From the NCBI RefSeq assembly GCF_046630445.1, contig NC_092339.1, positions 81,883,501-81,947,500 on the forward strand: 64,000 nt of DNA. The letters are read 5' to 3'. The notes beneath the pieces are model-generated. The model did no database searches and was not told the DNA's origin. It worked only from the letters and a program-made list of their open reading frames with translations. The position numbers were made by a program, and so were the translations under genes. This stretch comes from Rutidosis leptorrhynchoides. Lineage: Eukaryota; Streptophyta; Magnoliopsida; Asterales; Asteraceae. Below, one piece after another: positions 33,594 through 44,826 of the stretch. Numbering within the stretch: position 1 is the first letter of the stretch; each line of letters begins with the position of its first letter.

Positions 33594-34624
33594 CGGTCCG
33601 TAGACTTCACACTCGTCGCGCCATGACCACTTCTTTTACACTTAGTACACGTTGTCTGGCAGAACCCAGTCGGATGGTATTCTTCACACCTCTGGCATGG
33701 CTTCTGCCTTTTGTTATTATTGTTGGGATGTTTGTTGTTGTGGTTGTTGTTGTTGTTGTTGTTGAATCAGTTGTTATTGGGGTTGCGGTTGATGTTACGG
33801 TTGTTGGGATAGTTGTTGCGATTGTGATTGTGATTATTTTCATTGTTGTATTGGTGACCTTTGTCACTGGTTTCTTCCCACTTTCTCTTGACTTGTTTCA
33901 TGTTGGTCTCTTCGACCGCTTGTTCTTTAATCCTTCCTTCAATCTGATTTATGAGTTTGTGAGCCATTCGACTTGCCTTTTGTATGGAGGCGGGTTCGTG
34001 CGAACTCACATCTTCTTGAATTATTTCTGGTAACCCTTTTACAAATACGTCGATCTTCTCTTCTTCATCTTCGAACGCTCTAGGACACAATAGGCACAAC
34101 TCTGTGAATCGTCGTTCGTACGTGGTGATGTCGAAACCTTGCGTTCGTAATACTCTAAGCTCTACCTTGAGCTTATTAACCTCGTTTCTGGGACGATACT
34201 GCTTGTTCATCAAGTGCTTGAATGCTGACCATGGTAGTGCGTAAGCAGCATGTTGTCCCACCTGCTCGAGATAGGTGTTCCACCATGTTAATGCAGTACC
34301 TGTGAAGGTATGCGTAGTGTACTTTACTTTGTCTTCTTCAGTGCACTTACTTATGGCAAACACCGATTCGACCTTCTCGGTCCACCGCTTCAATCCGATT
34401 GGTCCTTCGGTTCAATCGAATTCTAGAGGTTTACAGGCAGTGAATTCTTTGTAGGAGCATCCTACATGATTCCTTGTAGAATTAATTCCACTGCTAGATC
34501 CGGAGTTATTGTTGTTAATTTGCATTGTGGCATGCACTGCGGCTATGTTCGCAGTAAGAAAAGCACGGAAGTCTTCCTCGCTCATGTTTAAGTTCTGACG
34601 AGTCGTCGGTGCCATTTCCTTCAA
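33594..34624 (-). pseudogene. gag: Element B gag
   Basis: Starts at ATG 34624 (MSEEDFRAFLTANIAAVHATM follows soon after). After a stop near 34412 the Gag domain continues in 33767-34393 (FTGTALTWWNTYLEQVGQ, RPRNEVNKLKVELRVLRTQG, CLLCPRAFEDEEEKIDVFVKGLP). An Asn-rich stretch is followed in another frame by CQRCEEYHPTGFCQTTC and CTKCKRSGHG. Frames are broken at least twice, so the protein is not made whole. Confidence 0.85.
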
Positions 34625-34951
34625 AAATAGCTAAAAGAATTGAGTTAATCATATAGAATATTAAGAGTAGTCAATAGTATTTCGTAGCATAATATGAACT
34701 TATTTATAAAAGCTTTTTCTTCATATTAGCGTTTTATAAGTTTTAATTCGGGTAGTACCTAACCGTTAAGTTCATACTTAGTAGCTAATATACAATTCAA
34801 TTACTACAATTCTATAAGAAAAACTGATTACAATAAATTTCACGTTCAAACTTTTATACAATAATTTACAAACGTACAATACCGCTATTTTACATATAGC
34901 ATGAAATATAGCACACAATAACTTTGATACAAGGCAATTGCGAACACAATT

Positions 34952-35647
34952 CTAATTTAACGCAAGTCGTTCCACGAAGGCAATAAAGATACGTAATTCA
35001 TAGGTCCAGAAGCAAGTCATGCATTCGGGTTTTACTAATACTATTTCCCATCCTTGGTCTTGTGGAAAATAACCGTTATGGCCGTTGGCTAGGCAGCATG
35101 TTGTAACGTCATCAAAAGGACGAGGGTTACGTAATGCCCAATAGCCCCGTAACAATCTAAAAACCTTATTTCTCACTTCAACTACTGAATCCGTCACTTG
35201 TGAGAATGTTTTATTTAGAAGTTGCAACCCGATGTTCTTTTTCTCAATTTGGTGAGAAGTGAACATCACTAACCCGTAAACATAACATGCTTCTTTATGT
35301 TGTATGTTTGAAGCTCTTTCTAAAGAACGAAGTCCTATGTTGGGATATGTGGAGTCAAAATAGGCTCTCAACCCGTAGCGGAAAGTTGCAGTAGGGTTTC
35401 CCGCACTTAATGCCTTAAAGAAAACACGGCGTAACTTAGGTTCTCCCCAATGTGATATACACCATCTATTAAAGGAAAGCCTTTTATAAACTAAGGTATA
35501 CCTAGAACGTCTTTCAAATGTCCTACAAACTAATTTCGCTATAAATAATTGTGCCGATGAATTATGACCGACTCTAGACAAGATTTCATCAATCATATCT
35601 CCTGGTAGGTCTTCTAAAATATTTAGTTGTCTATCCTTAACGTCCAT
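34952..35647 (-). CDS. F-box protein gene captured by element B
   Basis: An intact single-exon 231-codon frame between the accessory ORF and gag of element B, same strand. Residues about 11-50 form an F-box (EDLPGDMIDEILSRVGHN, LFIAKLVCRTF). The middle resembles the helical repeat part of the plant F-box group that includes Arabidopsis At1g67623/At2g35280 (KALSAGNPTATFRYGL, then HKEACYVYGLVMF), and there is a C-terminal PECMTC. Such proteins are substrate receptors of SCF ubiquitin ligases. Element C has no gene at the matching place. Related 29-32 bp sequences flank the ORF (TTTTACATATA...GCACAC at 34888-34916 and 35717-35748), as expected if the gene was inserted with duplication. It could be a simple passenger or be used by the element; the open frame in an otherwise decayed element favours some constraint or a recent capture. 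Confidence 0.75.
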   Translation of the reverse strand: MDVKDRQLNILEDLPGDMIDEILSRVGHNSSAQLFIAKLVCRTFERRSRYTLVYKRLSFNRWCISHWGEPKLRRVFFKALSAGNPTATFRYGLRAYFDSTYPNIGLRSLERASNIQHKEACYVYGLVMFTSHQIEKKNIGLQLLNKTFSQVTDSVVEVRNKVFRLLRGYWALRNPRPFDDVTTCCLANGHNGYFPQDQGWEIVLVKPECMTCFWTYELRIFIAFVERLALN

Positions 35648-35777
35648 TGTGTTTTTATACTGTAAAATAGACGAGGATTAGGTTTGTAAAAGATAATTAA
35701 CAAACAATACAAGTAATTTTTACATATAACATAAAAGTACAAGCACACTTCAATACATATATTACACATCATGGTTA

Positions 35778-36429
35778 CTACTTTTCATTCCACTCACTTG
35801 TTTCTTCTTCTTCAGACTCATTTCGTTTTGATAATTTTCTAGGGATAGATGGTGCTCCTCTAATACGAGCCGTCCTTTTCAAAAATGGTCTAGAAAAACT
35901 TGGTGGCTTAGATGTTCCCGGGTTATAGTGAAAGTTTAAGAAATACGGGTGTTTACGATATATCCCATCGGGATATTTCATGTTAACATAGAGTTCATCG
36001 GGTTTGGAATTAGGTTTCTCTATTTTGATGCCTTTTCCTTTATTCTTTTCTTTTGCCTTATTAAATTGAGCCGGTGTAATTTCTATAACATCATCAGAAT
36101 CCTCGTCGGGATCCGATTCATCGGAAAATTGGTAATTTTCCCAATATTTTTCTTCCTCGGCGGAAACACCATTGACCATTTTTAACTTTGGTCCATTGGT
36201 TGAGGATTTTCTTTTATTTAACCGTTTTTCTGTAGTTATTAATATTTCTTCCTCCGAAACCTCTTCTTCTTCTGGTTCCTCCTCTTCCGGTTCCTCCTCT
36301 TCGGGTTCCTCTTCTTCCGGTTCCTCTTCTTCCGGTTCCTCTTCGGGAATTTGTGAATCTTCTCAAAATACATTCGGCTCTTCATTATTATTAGGTGAGT
36401 CGATGGGATTTGTACTAGAGGTAGACATC
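35778..36429 (-). pseudogene. Element B acidic accessory ORF
   Basis: First ORF after the 5' LTR. Starts at ATG 36429 with MSTSSTNPIDSPNNNEEP, meets an in-frame TGA at about 36364, then runs open to 35778 through a Glu/Pro minisatellite, EEEKYWENYQFSDESDPDED, a Tyr/His-rich part and an Arg-rich part (RTARIRGAPSIPRK), ending SEWNEK. The start and end resemble the accessory ORF of element C (MTSSNPI..., ...KWEEVSDSSE), so both belong to one family. Function not recognised. The downstream part alone could start at ATG 36179 (MVNGVSAEE). Confidence 0.6.
36255..36350 (-). repeat. 15-bp coding minisatellite (Glu-Glu-Pro-Glu-Glu)
   Basis: About six copies of a 15-base unit (GGTTCCTCTTCTTCC and variants on the plus strand), in frame in the accessory ORF, where it encodes repeated EEPEE. 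The Gly-Ser frame on the plus strand is its shadow. Confidence 0.85.
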
Positions 36430-36621
36430 TATCACACAATATCAAACACATTAAAATATTAATGTATCACATAATATTTACATGTAAAAATATGTAGTTT
36501 CCAACAAAAGTGTTAAGCAATCGTTTTTCAAGTAAATACGGTCGAAGTCCAGACTCACTAATGCATCCTAACAAGCTCGATTAGACACACTAATGCAAAT
36601 TTCTGGTTCTCTAAGACCAAC

Positions 36622-36633
36622 GCTCGGATACCA
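36622..36633 (-). other. Element B primer-binding site (tRNA-iMet type)
   Basis: On the minus strand TGGTATCCGAGC follows the LTR almost directly. It matches the initiator tRNA-Met complement TGGTATCAGAGC except for one base. Confidence 0.75.
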
Positions 36634-36635
36634 AC

Positions 36636-38567
36636 TGAAATGTCCCATTCATATCGATTATAAACGTTTCATATTAATTGATTTCGTTGCGAGGTTTTGA
36701 CCTCTATATGAGACGTTTTTCAAAGACTGCATTCGTTTTTAAAACAAAACATAACCTTTATTTTATCGATAAAGGTTCAAAAACCATAACGTAGATTATC
36801 AAGAAATGATAATCAAAAAGATAACGTTTTACACACGAACATTACATATTGGTTTACAATAATATTACACAACAACTTAAGTCTTCGAATGCAGTTTTAA
36901 AACAATATTATACAAGCATGCAGACTCTAATCTTGTCCTTAAATTAGCATGCAACAGCGGAAGCTCTTAATAATCACCTGAGAATAAACATGCTTTAAAC
37001 GTCAACAAAAATGTTAGTGAGTTATAGGTTTAACCTATATATTTATCAAATCGTAATAATAGACCACAAGATTTCCATTTCCATTTTTCAATAACATGCG
37101 AACTGCATAAAAACCATTCATATGTTGAACACCTGGTAACCGACATTAACAAAATACATATAGAATATCCCCAAAATAGAAATCCATTTGTATTAATAAC
37201 TCGAGGTACTAAAGCATACCATTTTCCAGTATGGGGGGAGTTAGTGCTCGTAGATCTACCTTTAGGATTCGCGTCAATTAGGGTGTCTGTTCCCTAATTC
37301 TTAAGTTACCAAGCTAAAAGGGTGATATTCGGTATTCATAATCCAACATAGAATGTAATTTCAAGTACTTGTGTCGATTTTGTAAAACATTTACAAAACT
37401 GCATGTATTCTCATCCCAAAATATTAGATAGTAAAAATGGGACTATAACTCACTTTCACAGATTATCACTTCGTCGGAAAATAACACTTGGCCACTGGTC
37501 GATTCAAGAACCTATAACAAATATGTATATATATATCAAAGTATGATCGAAATATAATTATACCATATTTTATTATGTTTTAACGATTTAAGTTTGTTAA
37601 GTTGATAGTCCAACGTTTGTAGTCCACACATAATTGTCCACAGTTAGTAGTACAGAAATAAATCAATATATATATTATCTCGAATCAATCCACGACCCAG
37701 TGCATATAAGTCTCAGACTCGATCACAACTCAAAGTATATATATTATTTTGGAATCAACCCCAACCCTGTATAGCTAACTCGATCATTACCGCATATAGA
37801 GTGTCTATGGTTGTTCCAAATAATATATATAGATGACGTCAATATGATATGTCAAAACATTGCATACGTGTCTATGGTCTATCAAGGTTACATAATATGT
37901 TAGAGTACATGTATAATACAATATAAGTTAGTTAAGTTATGGTTAGTATAGATTTGTTACAAATTTCACGTAGCTACAATAAGAAAAATTATCTAATTTT
38001 GTTTTACCCATAACTTCTTCGTTTTAAATCTGTTTTGAGTGATTCAAGTTGCTATGGTTTTAAAATGAACTGAAATTTATGAAAATAAACAGAAAAAGTA
38101 TAAGTTTATAGTCAAACATACAGGTTACAAGACAATTTTGTAAGAGGTAGTCATTTTAGTCGAAAGAACGACGTCTTGATGACCATTTTGAATAACATAC
38201 TTCCACTTTGAGTTTAACCATGATTTTTGGATATAGTTTCATGTTCATAAGAAAAATCATTTTCCCAGAAGAACAACTTTTAAATCAAAGTTTATCATAG
38301 TTTTTAATTATCTAACCCAAAACAGCCCCCGGTTTCACTACGACGGCGTATGTTCGGTTTTACGGCGTTCTTCGTGTTTCCAGGTTTTAAATCATTAAGT
38401 TAGCATATCACATAGATATAGAACATGTGTTTAGTTGATTTTAAAAGTCAAGTTAGAATGATTAACTTTGTTTGCGAACAAGTTTAGAATTAACTAAACT
38501 ATGTTCTAGTGATTACAAGTTTAAATCTTCGAATAAGATAGTTATATATATGAATCAAATGATGTTA
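36636..38567 (-). repeat. Element B 5' LTR, part 1
   Basis: Matches 22371-24300 of the other LTR. Interrupted by element C after 38567 and continued at 47956 (or 47961 without the duplicated tgtta). Confidence 0.9.
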
Positions 38568-39635
38568 TGTAACGACCCGTCAAAATCGCTATTGACGCGG
38601 CACATTAATCATTGATTCCACAGTGAGGTTTTGACCTCTATATGATACGTTTTGATAAAATATTGCATTCATTAAAATAAGTAACTTTCTAAACATAGAA
38701 AGTTATAAACATGTGGGCGAGTGCTTAGGTATAAGCAAAACCCCGAAATACATAAGTCTTTAATTTACAGGTTGACATCACAGTCCAATTATTTATTACA
38801 CAACGCAGTTTTATTTTGAATGCAATAAACTTTGTACAAAGCATGAGAGACTCCATGCAGGCAACAAGCACATCACAGCGGAAGCATTCTAAGGACCTGA
38901 GAATAAAACATGCTAAAAAGTCAACACGAATGTTGGTGAGTTATAGGTTTAATTGCTCGAGTCATAAACATATATAAAGATAGACCACAAGATTTCATCA
39001 AAAGTTTATCAATAGATTCTACGTAACAGAGCACCCTGGTAACTAAACTTAACGCTATAGTGATAATTACCCCATTCGTTTTAATACACGCAAACCAACG
39101 TGTCTTAAACTCAAATAACATACGTCCGTTAAAAGGCTAGTGCTCTAGCTCGGACGGGGATGTCAAGCCCTATGGATCCATATACAATTATTCGCGCCCA
39201 CCAGTCCATATCCTATGTACTGGCAGCTACTAGTTACCAAAGCTAAGGGATTTTCGGTTTAACTCAGTGTAGAATTTAGTATGTACTTGTGTCTTATTGC
39301 GTTTAAAATAAATTGCATATATTCTCAGCCCAAAAATATTTAAAGTATTTAAAAAGGGAGACTATAAACTCACAGTTCAATATTGAGACTCAATATTGTA
39401 GGCAAATTGCGTAGACGTAATGATGGTAGACGACTGTATGGTTGGCCTTGGATTCAAGAACAATACCCCGAACAATACTCAATATTTCCTTAGCTTAAAG
39501 TGGTTTAAAACCCGAATTAAAACACCCTCGAATATACTTTATTATTATTAAACTTAAATTTAAAATTATAATTATAATATAAATTTTTATTACTGAAGAA
39601 AAAAATATGTGATAATTCGTCGAGCAAAACAGGCG

Positions 39636-39714
39636 TATTTATATTACTTTTCCGTTTACTGTAGCTCATGCGATCGCATGAGTTTTCAGTGTTTTTGCCA
39701 TGCGATCGCATGGC
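39636..39714 (-). promoter_or_regulatory. Element C LTR promoter: palindrome pair plus TATA
   Basis: Perfect 18-bp palindromes CTCATGCGATCGCATGAG (39665-39682) and GCCATGCGATCGCATGGC (39697-39714), centres 32 bp apart. On the minus strand TATAAATA (39636-39643) starts 21 bases after the nearer palindrome. The same module is in the 5' LTR at 47229-47307. Geometry equals that of the unrelated element D. Confidence 0.75.
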
Positions 39715-39742
39715 CGCCTTTTCTGTTTTTGTTTGGTAGTTT

Positions 39743-40172
39743 GTCGACATCAAATAGTGTTACTGTAGCAAATAGTGTTTTACTGTAGCAAATAATCTGC
39801 TCAATCGGATGCTGGTTCATCAAATAGCTGGTTGTAGAACACACAGCATCTTGATCATCAGCTGGTTCAGATGAGTGAGCAGCAACAGAAGGTTGCTGAT
39901 CAATATCAGTAGAATCAGTACCAGCTTGTGATCTCTCAGAACCAGCAGACCTAGGCTCATAGTGTTTTACAGCAACAAATAGTGTTTACTGTAGCAAATA
40001 GTGTTTACTGTAGCAAATAGTGTTTACTGTAGCAAAGTCGTTTTTCACTGTAGCACTGTAGCAAAATACGGTTTCACTGTAGCAAATAGTGTTTTACTGT
40101 AGCAAATAGTGGTTTACTGTAGCAAATAGTGTTTTACTGTAGCAAATAGGGTTTTACTGTAGGAAAGTCGTT
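39743..40172 (-). repeat. ACTGTAGCAAATAG repeats upstream of the element C promoter
   Basis: About twelve copies of a unit of about 19-21 bp (TTTACTGTAGCAAATAGTG and variants) in two blocks, 39743-39797 and 39967-40172, split by a copia fragment. In the direction of element C they lie upstream of the palindrome pair, the usual place for enhancer repeats. Also in the other LTR at 47336-47765. Confidence 0.85.
39791..39957 (-). pseudogene. Ty1/copia pol fragment inside the element C LTR
   Basis: On the minus strand about 55 codons are open, with Ser/Gln/Asp-rich sequence ending SYLMNQHPIEQII. The end is the HP..QIIG region that lies between integrase and RT in Ty1/copia polyproteins. It splits the repeat array and is present in both LTRs (second copy 47384-47550), so it was captured before this copy of C was inserted. 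Confidence 0.6.
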
Positions 40173-40278
40173 TTTACTTGTACATATATATATACATACA
40201 TATAATTGTTCATGAATCGTCGAGAGTAATCAAAGGTAATTGTATATATGAAACAGTTCTAAAATTTTGAGACTCAAT

Positions 40279-43200
40279 CTAACAGACTTTGTTTAGCGTG
40301 TTAAAATAATAAATCGTATAGAGAATTGGTTTAAATAAGTCAAAAATTTTCGGGTCATCACAGTACCTCCCCCTTAAAGAAAATTTCGTCCCGAAATTTT
40401 GAGTAGTACCTGTTTCATGAGCGATATCAGTGAACAAATGTGGATACTTTTGCTTCATCTGATCTTCACGTTCCCAAGTAAACTCGGGTCCTCGTCTTGC
40501 GTTCCAACGAACCCTAACTATCGGTATTTTGCTTTGTTTTAATTGTTTGACCTCACGGTCCATGATTTCAACAGGTTCTTCGATAAAATGAAGTTTATCA
40601 TTGATTCGTATTTCGTCAAGAGGAATTACGACATCCTCTTCAGCTAAACATTTCTTCAAATTTGACACGTGAAATGTGTTGTGAACACTACTAAGTTCTT
40701 GCGGTAGCTTTAATCGATAAGCAACTGTTCCAATTCTTTCGGTGATTTCAAAGGGTCCTACGTACCTAGGACTTAGCTTTCCTCGTTTACCGAATCGTAC
40801 AATGCCTTTCCAGGGTGACACTTTCAACATGACTTTGTCGCCCACTTGAAATTCTAGCGGTTTTCTTCTTACATCAGCATATCTCTTTTGGCGACTCATG
40901 GCCGTTTTCAATCGCTGTTGTATTTGAATGATCTTTTCGGTGGTTTCGTGAATAATTTCTGGTCCAGTAAGTTGTCTTTCTCCTACTTCACTCCAACATA
41001 TAGGAGATCTGCACTTTCTACCGTAAAGTGCTTCAAATGGCGCTGCGTTGATGCTCGTATGATAGCTGTTATTGTATGAAAATTCTGCCAACGGTAAGTG
41101 TCGATCCCAACTGGTTCCAAAGTCAATCACGCATGCCCGTAACATGTCTTCCAATGTTTGTATTGTTCTTTCACTTTGACCATCTGTCTGTGGGTGATAA
41201 GCGGTGCTCATATCTAATCGAGTTCCCAATGCTTTTTGTAATGACTGCCAGAAACGTGATGTGAATCGGGTGTGGCGATCAGATATGATAGAGATGGGTA
41301 CACCATGCCTGGAAACTACTTCCTTCAAATATAGGCGTGCTAATTTCTCCATACTGTCTGTCTCCTTTATTGGTAGAAAGTGAGCTGATTTAGTTAGACG
41401 ATCAACTATCACCCAAATAGTATCATGACTACTTGCAGTCCTTGGCAATTTCGTAATGAAATCCATAGTTATTCTTTCCCATTTCCACTGCGGAATTTCT
41501 GGTTGTTGCAGTAATCCTGACGGCTTTTGGTGCTCAGCTTTGACCTTTGCACACGTCAAACATTTGCTTACATAAGTAGCAATTTCTGTCTTCATATTAG
41601 GCCACCAATAAAACTTCTTGAGATCGTGGTACATTTTCCCGTTTCCTGGGTGAATTGAGTACCTCGTTTTGTGTGCTTCATCTAGTACTAGTTGCCTTAG
41701 ATTACCATATTTTGGTACCCATATCCTATCAGCAAAATACAGGGTTCCATCGGCTTTTACCTCAAGCTGTTTTTCTAACCCTCTGCTCATTTCGCCTTTT
41801 TCATTTTCTTCTTTTAAAGCTTCTAACTGTGCTGCTTGAATTTGCTTTGTGAGATCGGTACGAATTGTAATATTCAAAGCTCGGACCCTAAGAGGTTTTA
41901 CTCTTTCTTTTCGACTTAGGGCATCAGCTACAACATTAGCCTTTCCAGGGTGGTAACGGATTTCACAATCGTAATCGTTTAACAACTCTACCCAGCGACG
42001 TTGTCTCATATTGAGTTGTTTTTGATCAAAAATATGCTGAAGACTCTTATGGTCAGTGTACACTGTACACTTGGTGCCATATAGATAGTGTCTCCATATT
42101 TTGAGTGCAAAAACTACAGCTCCAAGTTCCAAATCGTGTGTTGTATAGTTCTTTTCATGAATTTTTAGTTGTCGTGAGGCATATGCGATAACTTTTGTGC
42201 GTTGCATTAATACACATCCTAAACCTTGGCGCGAAGCGTCACAATAGATCACGAAATCATCATTTCCTTCTGGTAATGACAAAATGGGTGCAGACGTTAA
42301 CTTCTTCTTTAACAACTGGAATGAGGATTCCTGTTCCGTGGACCAATCATACTTCTTTCCCTTTTGAGTCAATGAAGTTAAGGGTTTGGCGATTCTAGAG
42401 AAATCTTGAATGAATCTTCGGTAGTAACCAGCAAGACCTAAGAATTGGCGGATTTGTGTTGGAGTCTTCGGTGTTTCCCATTTACTAATGGCTTCGATCT
42501 TGGCAGGGTCAACTTTAATTCCATGTTTACTGACAACATGTCCCAAAAATTGTACTTCTTGTAACCAGAAATCACACTTCGAAAATTTTGCGTACAATTC
42601 TTCTTTCTTGAGTATCTCTAGTACCAGTCTTAAGTGTTGCTCATGTTCTTCCTTGTTCTTCGAGTAAATCAATATGTCGTCGATAAAAACAATGACAAAT
42701 TTGTCTAAATACGGTCTACAGATGCGATTCATTAGATCCATGAATACTGCTGGAGCATTAGTCAATCCAAAAGGCATGACTAGAAATTCATAGTGACCGT
42801 AACGGGTTCTGAACGCGGTTTTAGGAACATCTTCTTCCTTCACTCTCAGCTGATGATATCCGGAGCGTAGATCAATCTTGGAATAAACACTTGATCCTTG
42901 CAATTGATCAAACAAATCATCAATCCTCGGTAATGGGTACCGATTCTTGATCGTTAATTTGTTTAATTCTCGGTAATCTATGCACATTCTCATAGATCCA
43001 TCCTTCTTCTTGACGAACAGAATAGGAGCACCCCAAGGTGAAAAACTAGGACGAATAAATCCACGGTCCGATAATTCTTGCAACTGGTCTTGTAATTCTT
43101 GCATTTCTGAAGGTGCAAGTCTATATGGAGATCGGGCTACAGGTGCAGCTCCTGATATGAGATCAATCTGGAATTCTACACATCTGTGTGGAGGTAGCCC

Positions 43201-44826
43201 CGGTAATTCTTCTGGAAATACTCCGGGATATTCTCTTACAACCGGCATGTCATTAATGCTTCTTTCTTCAGTATCGATCTTCTTTACATGTGCCAAAATA
43301 GCATAACAACCTTTTCTTATAAGTTTCTGGGCCTTCATACAGCTGATAAAGTTCAGCTTTGAGTTGCTCTTCTCCCCATAAATCATTAATGACGTTTCAT
43401 CCTTACGAGGGATGCGAATTGCTTTCTCAGCGCAAACAACTTCCGCTCTTGTTTTGGACATCCAGTCCATGCCAACGATTACGTCAAAACTTCCTAATTC
43501 TACGGGTATCAAATCGATTTTGAAGGTTTCACCAGCGAGATTCATTTCGCAACCATGGCAAATTTTATCGGCTTTTATCAGTTTACCATTAGCTAATTCA
43601 ATAGTATATTTATCGTCTAGAGGTAATGATGCACATTTTAGTTTAAAACTAAAGTCTTTACACATATAACTTCTATCAGCACCCGTATCAAACATAATAG
43701 AAGCTAGTTGATTATTAACGGTAAACGTACCCGTGACAAGATTAGGATCCTCACGTGCTTTACTGGCACTAACATTAAATGCCCTCCCACGTGCGGGTTC
43801 TTTGTTCTTCTCCTTATCAGGGCATTGATTTATAAAGTGACCAGACTTCCCGCACCCAAAACATTTCTTGACATCGGTCAGTTTTGTCTTTACTTCAGAA
43901 ACGGTGGCATAACAATCTTTCGCCACATGTCCTTTCTTGTTGCACTTATCACAGACCACTTGACAATAACCTGCATGATGTGTGTAACATCTTTTGCAGA
44001 ATGGATGGGGTCCCTTATAGTTTGGACTTGCAGTTGCCCCATCTTGTTTACCTTTAAAAGTTTCTTGTTTCTTCAGGTGAGTACTTTTGCCCTTATAGTC
44101 TTCCCATTTCCTCTTTCCTTCAGTTGTCTTGACTTCGGTAATTGGTGCCTTAATCGAACTCTCTGTGATCTGGTCCATGAGTTGGTGTGCCATAGTCATG
44201 GCTTCCTGCATCGTATTTGGTTTGGACGATGTAACATTTCCTTTGATATTGATCGATAAACCGTCAATATACATTTCTATCTTTCGTTTCTCGTTTGGCA
44301 CCAATTCGGGACACAACAAGGCTAGTTCCATGAAATGCTTTTCATAGTTATTGAGATTCGCGCCGATAACCTTCAGATTACGTAACTCAGATTCCATTTT
44401 TCTGATCTCGTTTCGAGGACAGTACTCCTCGATTAGCATCTTTTTCAGTTCTTCCCAAGAGATATCATATGCCGTATCTATTCCTTCTGCTTTAGCATAA
44501 TTGTTCCACCAAGTAAGTGCACCATCTTGCAACGTGCACGAAGCATACTTTGACTTGTCTCCGTTCGCACAATTACTGATTTTGAAAACGGACTCCATCT
44601 TTTCAAACCATCGGGTTAGACCGACTGGTCCCTCGGTTCCACTAAACGTCTGTGGTTTGCATCCTTGAAAAGTTTTGTATGAGCATCCGTTTCGTGAGTT
44701 TGTGTTTACGGCTGCTGCTTTGGCTGCTGCTTCGGCTGTTGCTTTTGCTGCTTCGGTTGCAGCAATTCTTTCATTCACACGTTTCTCGACTAGTTGCTCA
44801 AACTCAGCATCCGACATTTGAGACAT
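40279..44826 (-). CDS. gag-pol: Element C Gag-Pol polyprotein with chromodomain
   Basis: One open frame of 1515 codons. Gag domain at about residues 55-190. Zinc knuckles [14 protein letters not shown] and [14 protein letters not shown] near 290-340. Protease active site [11 protein letters not shown] near 380. RT with [13 protein letters not shown] near 700. RNase H from [15 protein letters not shown] with YTDHKSL. Integrase HHCC finger ([18 protein letters not shown]) and DDE in [18 protein letters not shown] and [11 protein letters not shown]. Chromodomain-like end [28 protein letters not shown]. The frame then runs through the polypurine tract and 84 bases into the 3' LTR. No damage seen. 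Start chosen at ATG 44826 ([17 protein letters not shown]), matching the gag start of element B. The chromodomain probably guides integration to chromatin. Confidence 0.96.
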   Translation of the reverse strand: MSQMSDAEFEQLVEKRVNERIAATEAAKATAEAAAKAAAVNTNSRNGCSYKTFQGCKPQTFSGTEGPVGLTRWFEKMESVFKISNCANGDKSKYASCTLQDGALTWWNNYAKAEGIDTAYDISWEELKKMLIEEYCPRNEIRKMESELRNLKVIGANLNNYEKHFMELALLCPELVPNEKRKIEMYIDGLSINIKGNVTSSKPNTMQEAMTMAHQLMDQITESSIKAPITEVKTTEGKRKWEDYKGKSTHLKKQETFKGKQDGATASPNYKGPHPFCKRCYTHHAGYCQVVCDKCNKKGHVAKDCYATVSEVKTKLTDVKKCFGCGKSGHFINQCPDKEKNKEPARGRAFNVSASKAREDPNLVTGTFTVNNQLASIMFDTGADRSYMCKDFSFKLKCASLPLDDKYTIELANGKLIKADKICHGCEMNLAGETFKIDLIPVELGSFDVIVGMDWMSKTRAEVVCAEKAIRIPRKDETSLMIYGEKSNSKLNFISCMKAQKLIRKGCYAILAHVKKIDTEERSINDMPVVREYPGVFPEELPGLPPHRCVEFQIDLISGAAPVARSPYRLAPSEMQELQDQLQELSDRGFIRPSFSPWGAPILFVKKKDGSMRMCIDYRELNKLTIKNRYPLPRIDDLFDQLQGSSVYSKIDLRSGYHQLRVKEEDVPKTAFRTRYGHYEFLVMPFGLTNAPAVFMDLMNRICRPYLDKFVIVFIDDILIYSKNKEEHEQHLRLVLEILKKEELYAKFSKCDFWLQEVQFLGHVVSKHGIKVDPAKIEAISKWETPKTPTQIRQFLGLAGYYRRFIQDFSRIAKPLTSLTQKGKKYDWSTEQESSFQLLKKKLTSAPILSLPEGNDDFVIYCDASRQGLGCVLMQRTKVIAYASRQLKIHEKNYTTHDLELGAVVFALKIWRHYLYGTKCTVYTDHKSLQHIFDQKQLNMRQRRWVELLNDYDCEIRYHPGKANVVADALSRKERVKPLRVRALNITIRTDLTKQIQAAQLEALKEENEKGEMSRGLEKQLEVKADGTLYFADRIWVPKYGNLRQLVLDEAHKTRYSIHPGNGKMYHDLKKFYWWPNMKTEIATYVSKCLTCAKVKAEHQKPSGLLQQPEIPQWKWERITMDFITKLPRTASSHDTIWVIVDRLTKSAHFLPIKETDSMEKLARLYLKEVVSRHGVPISIISDRHTRFTSRFWQSLQKALGTRLDMSTAYHPQTDGQSERTIQTLEDMLRACVIDFGTSWDRHLPLAEFSYNNSYHTSINAAPFEALYGRKCRSPICWSEVGERQLTGPEIIHETTEKIIQIQQRLKTAMSRQKRYADVRRKPLEFQVGDKVMLKVSPWKGIVRFGKRGKLSPRYVGPFEITERIGTVAYRLKLPQELSSVHNTFHVSNLKKCLAEEDVVIPLDEIRINDKLHFIEEPVEIMDREVKQLKQSKIPIVRVRWNARRGPEFTWEREDQMKQKYPHLFTDIAHETGTTQNFGTKFSLRGRYCDDPKIFDLFKPILYTIYYFNTLNKVC
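40363..40380 (-). other. Element C polypurine tract
   Basis: On the minus strand TTTAAGGGGGAGGTAC ends directly at the 3' LTR. It lies inside the end of the gag-pol frame. Confidence 0.8.

Larger units (their letters stand above)
38568..40362 (-). repeat. Element C 3' LTR
   Basis: TGTAACGACCCGTC...GGGTCATCACA on the plus strand. It contains a U5 hairpin (38922-38935), a TATA box and palindrome pair (39636-39714), arrays of an ACTGTAGCAAATAG unit and a copia-derived insert (39791-39957). Confidence 0.95.

Noticed and set aside
36172..36462. Plus-strand Gly-Ser-repeat protein
   Set aside because: It is the shadow of the Glu/Pro minisatellite in the minus-strand accessory ORF.
39665..39714. 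Palindromes as merely chance restriction-site-like sequences
   Set aside because: Perfect symmetry over 18-25 bp, occurrence in pairs and equal spacing in three elements make chance unlikely.
39743..40172. CRISPR-like array in the element C LTR
   Set aside because: The units are adjacent imperfect repeats without unique spacers, and the DNA is from a plant.
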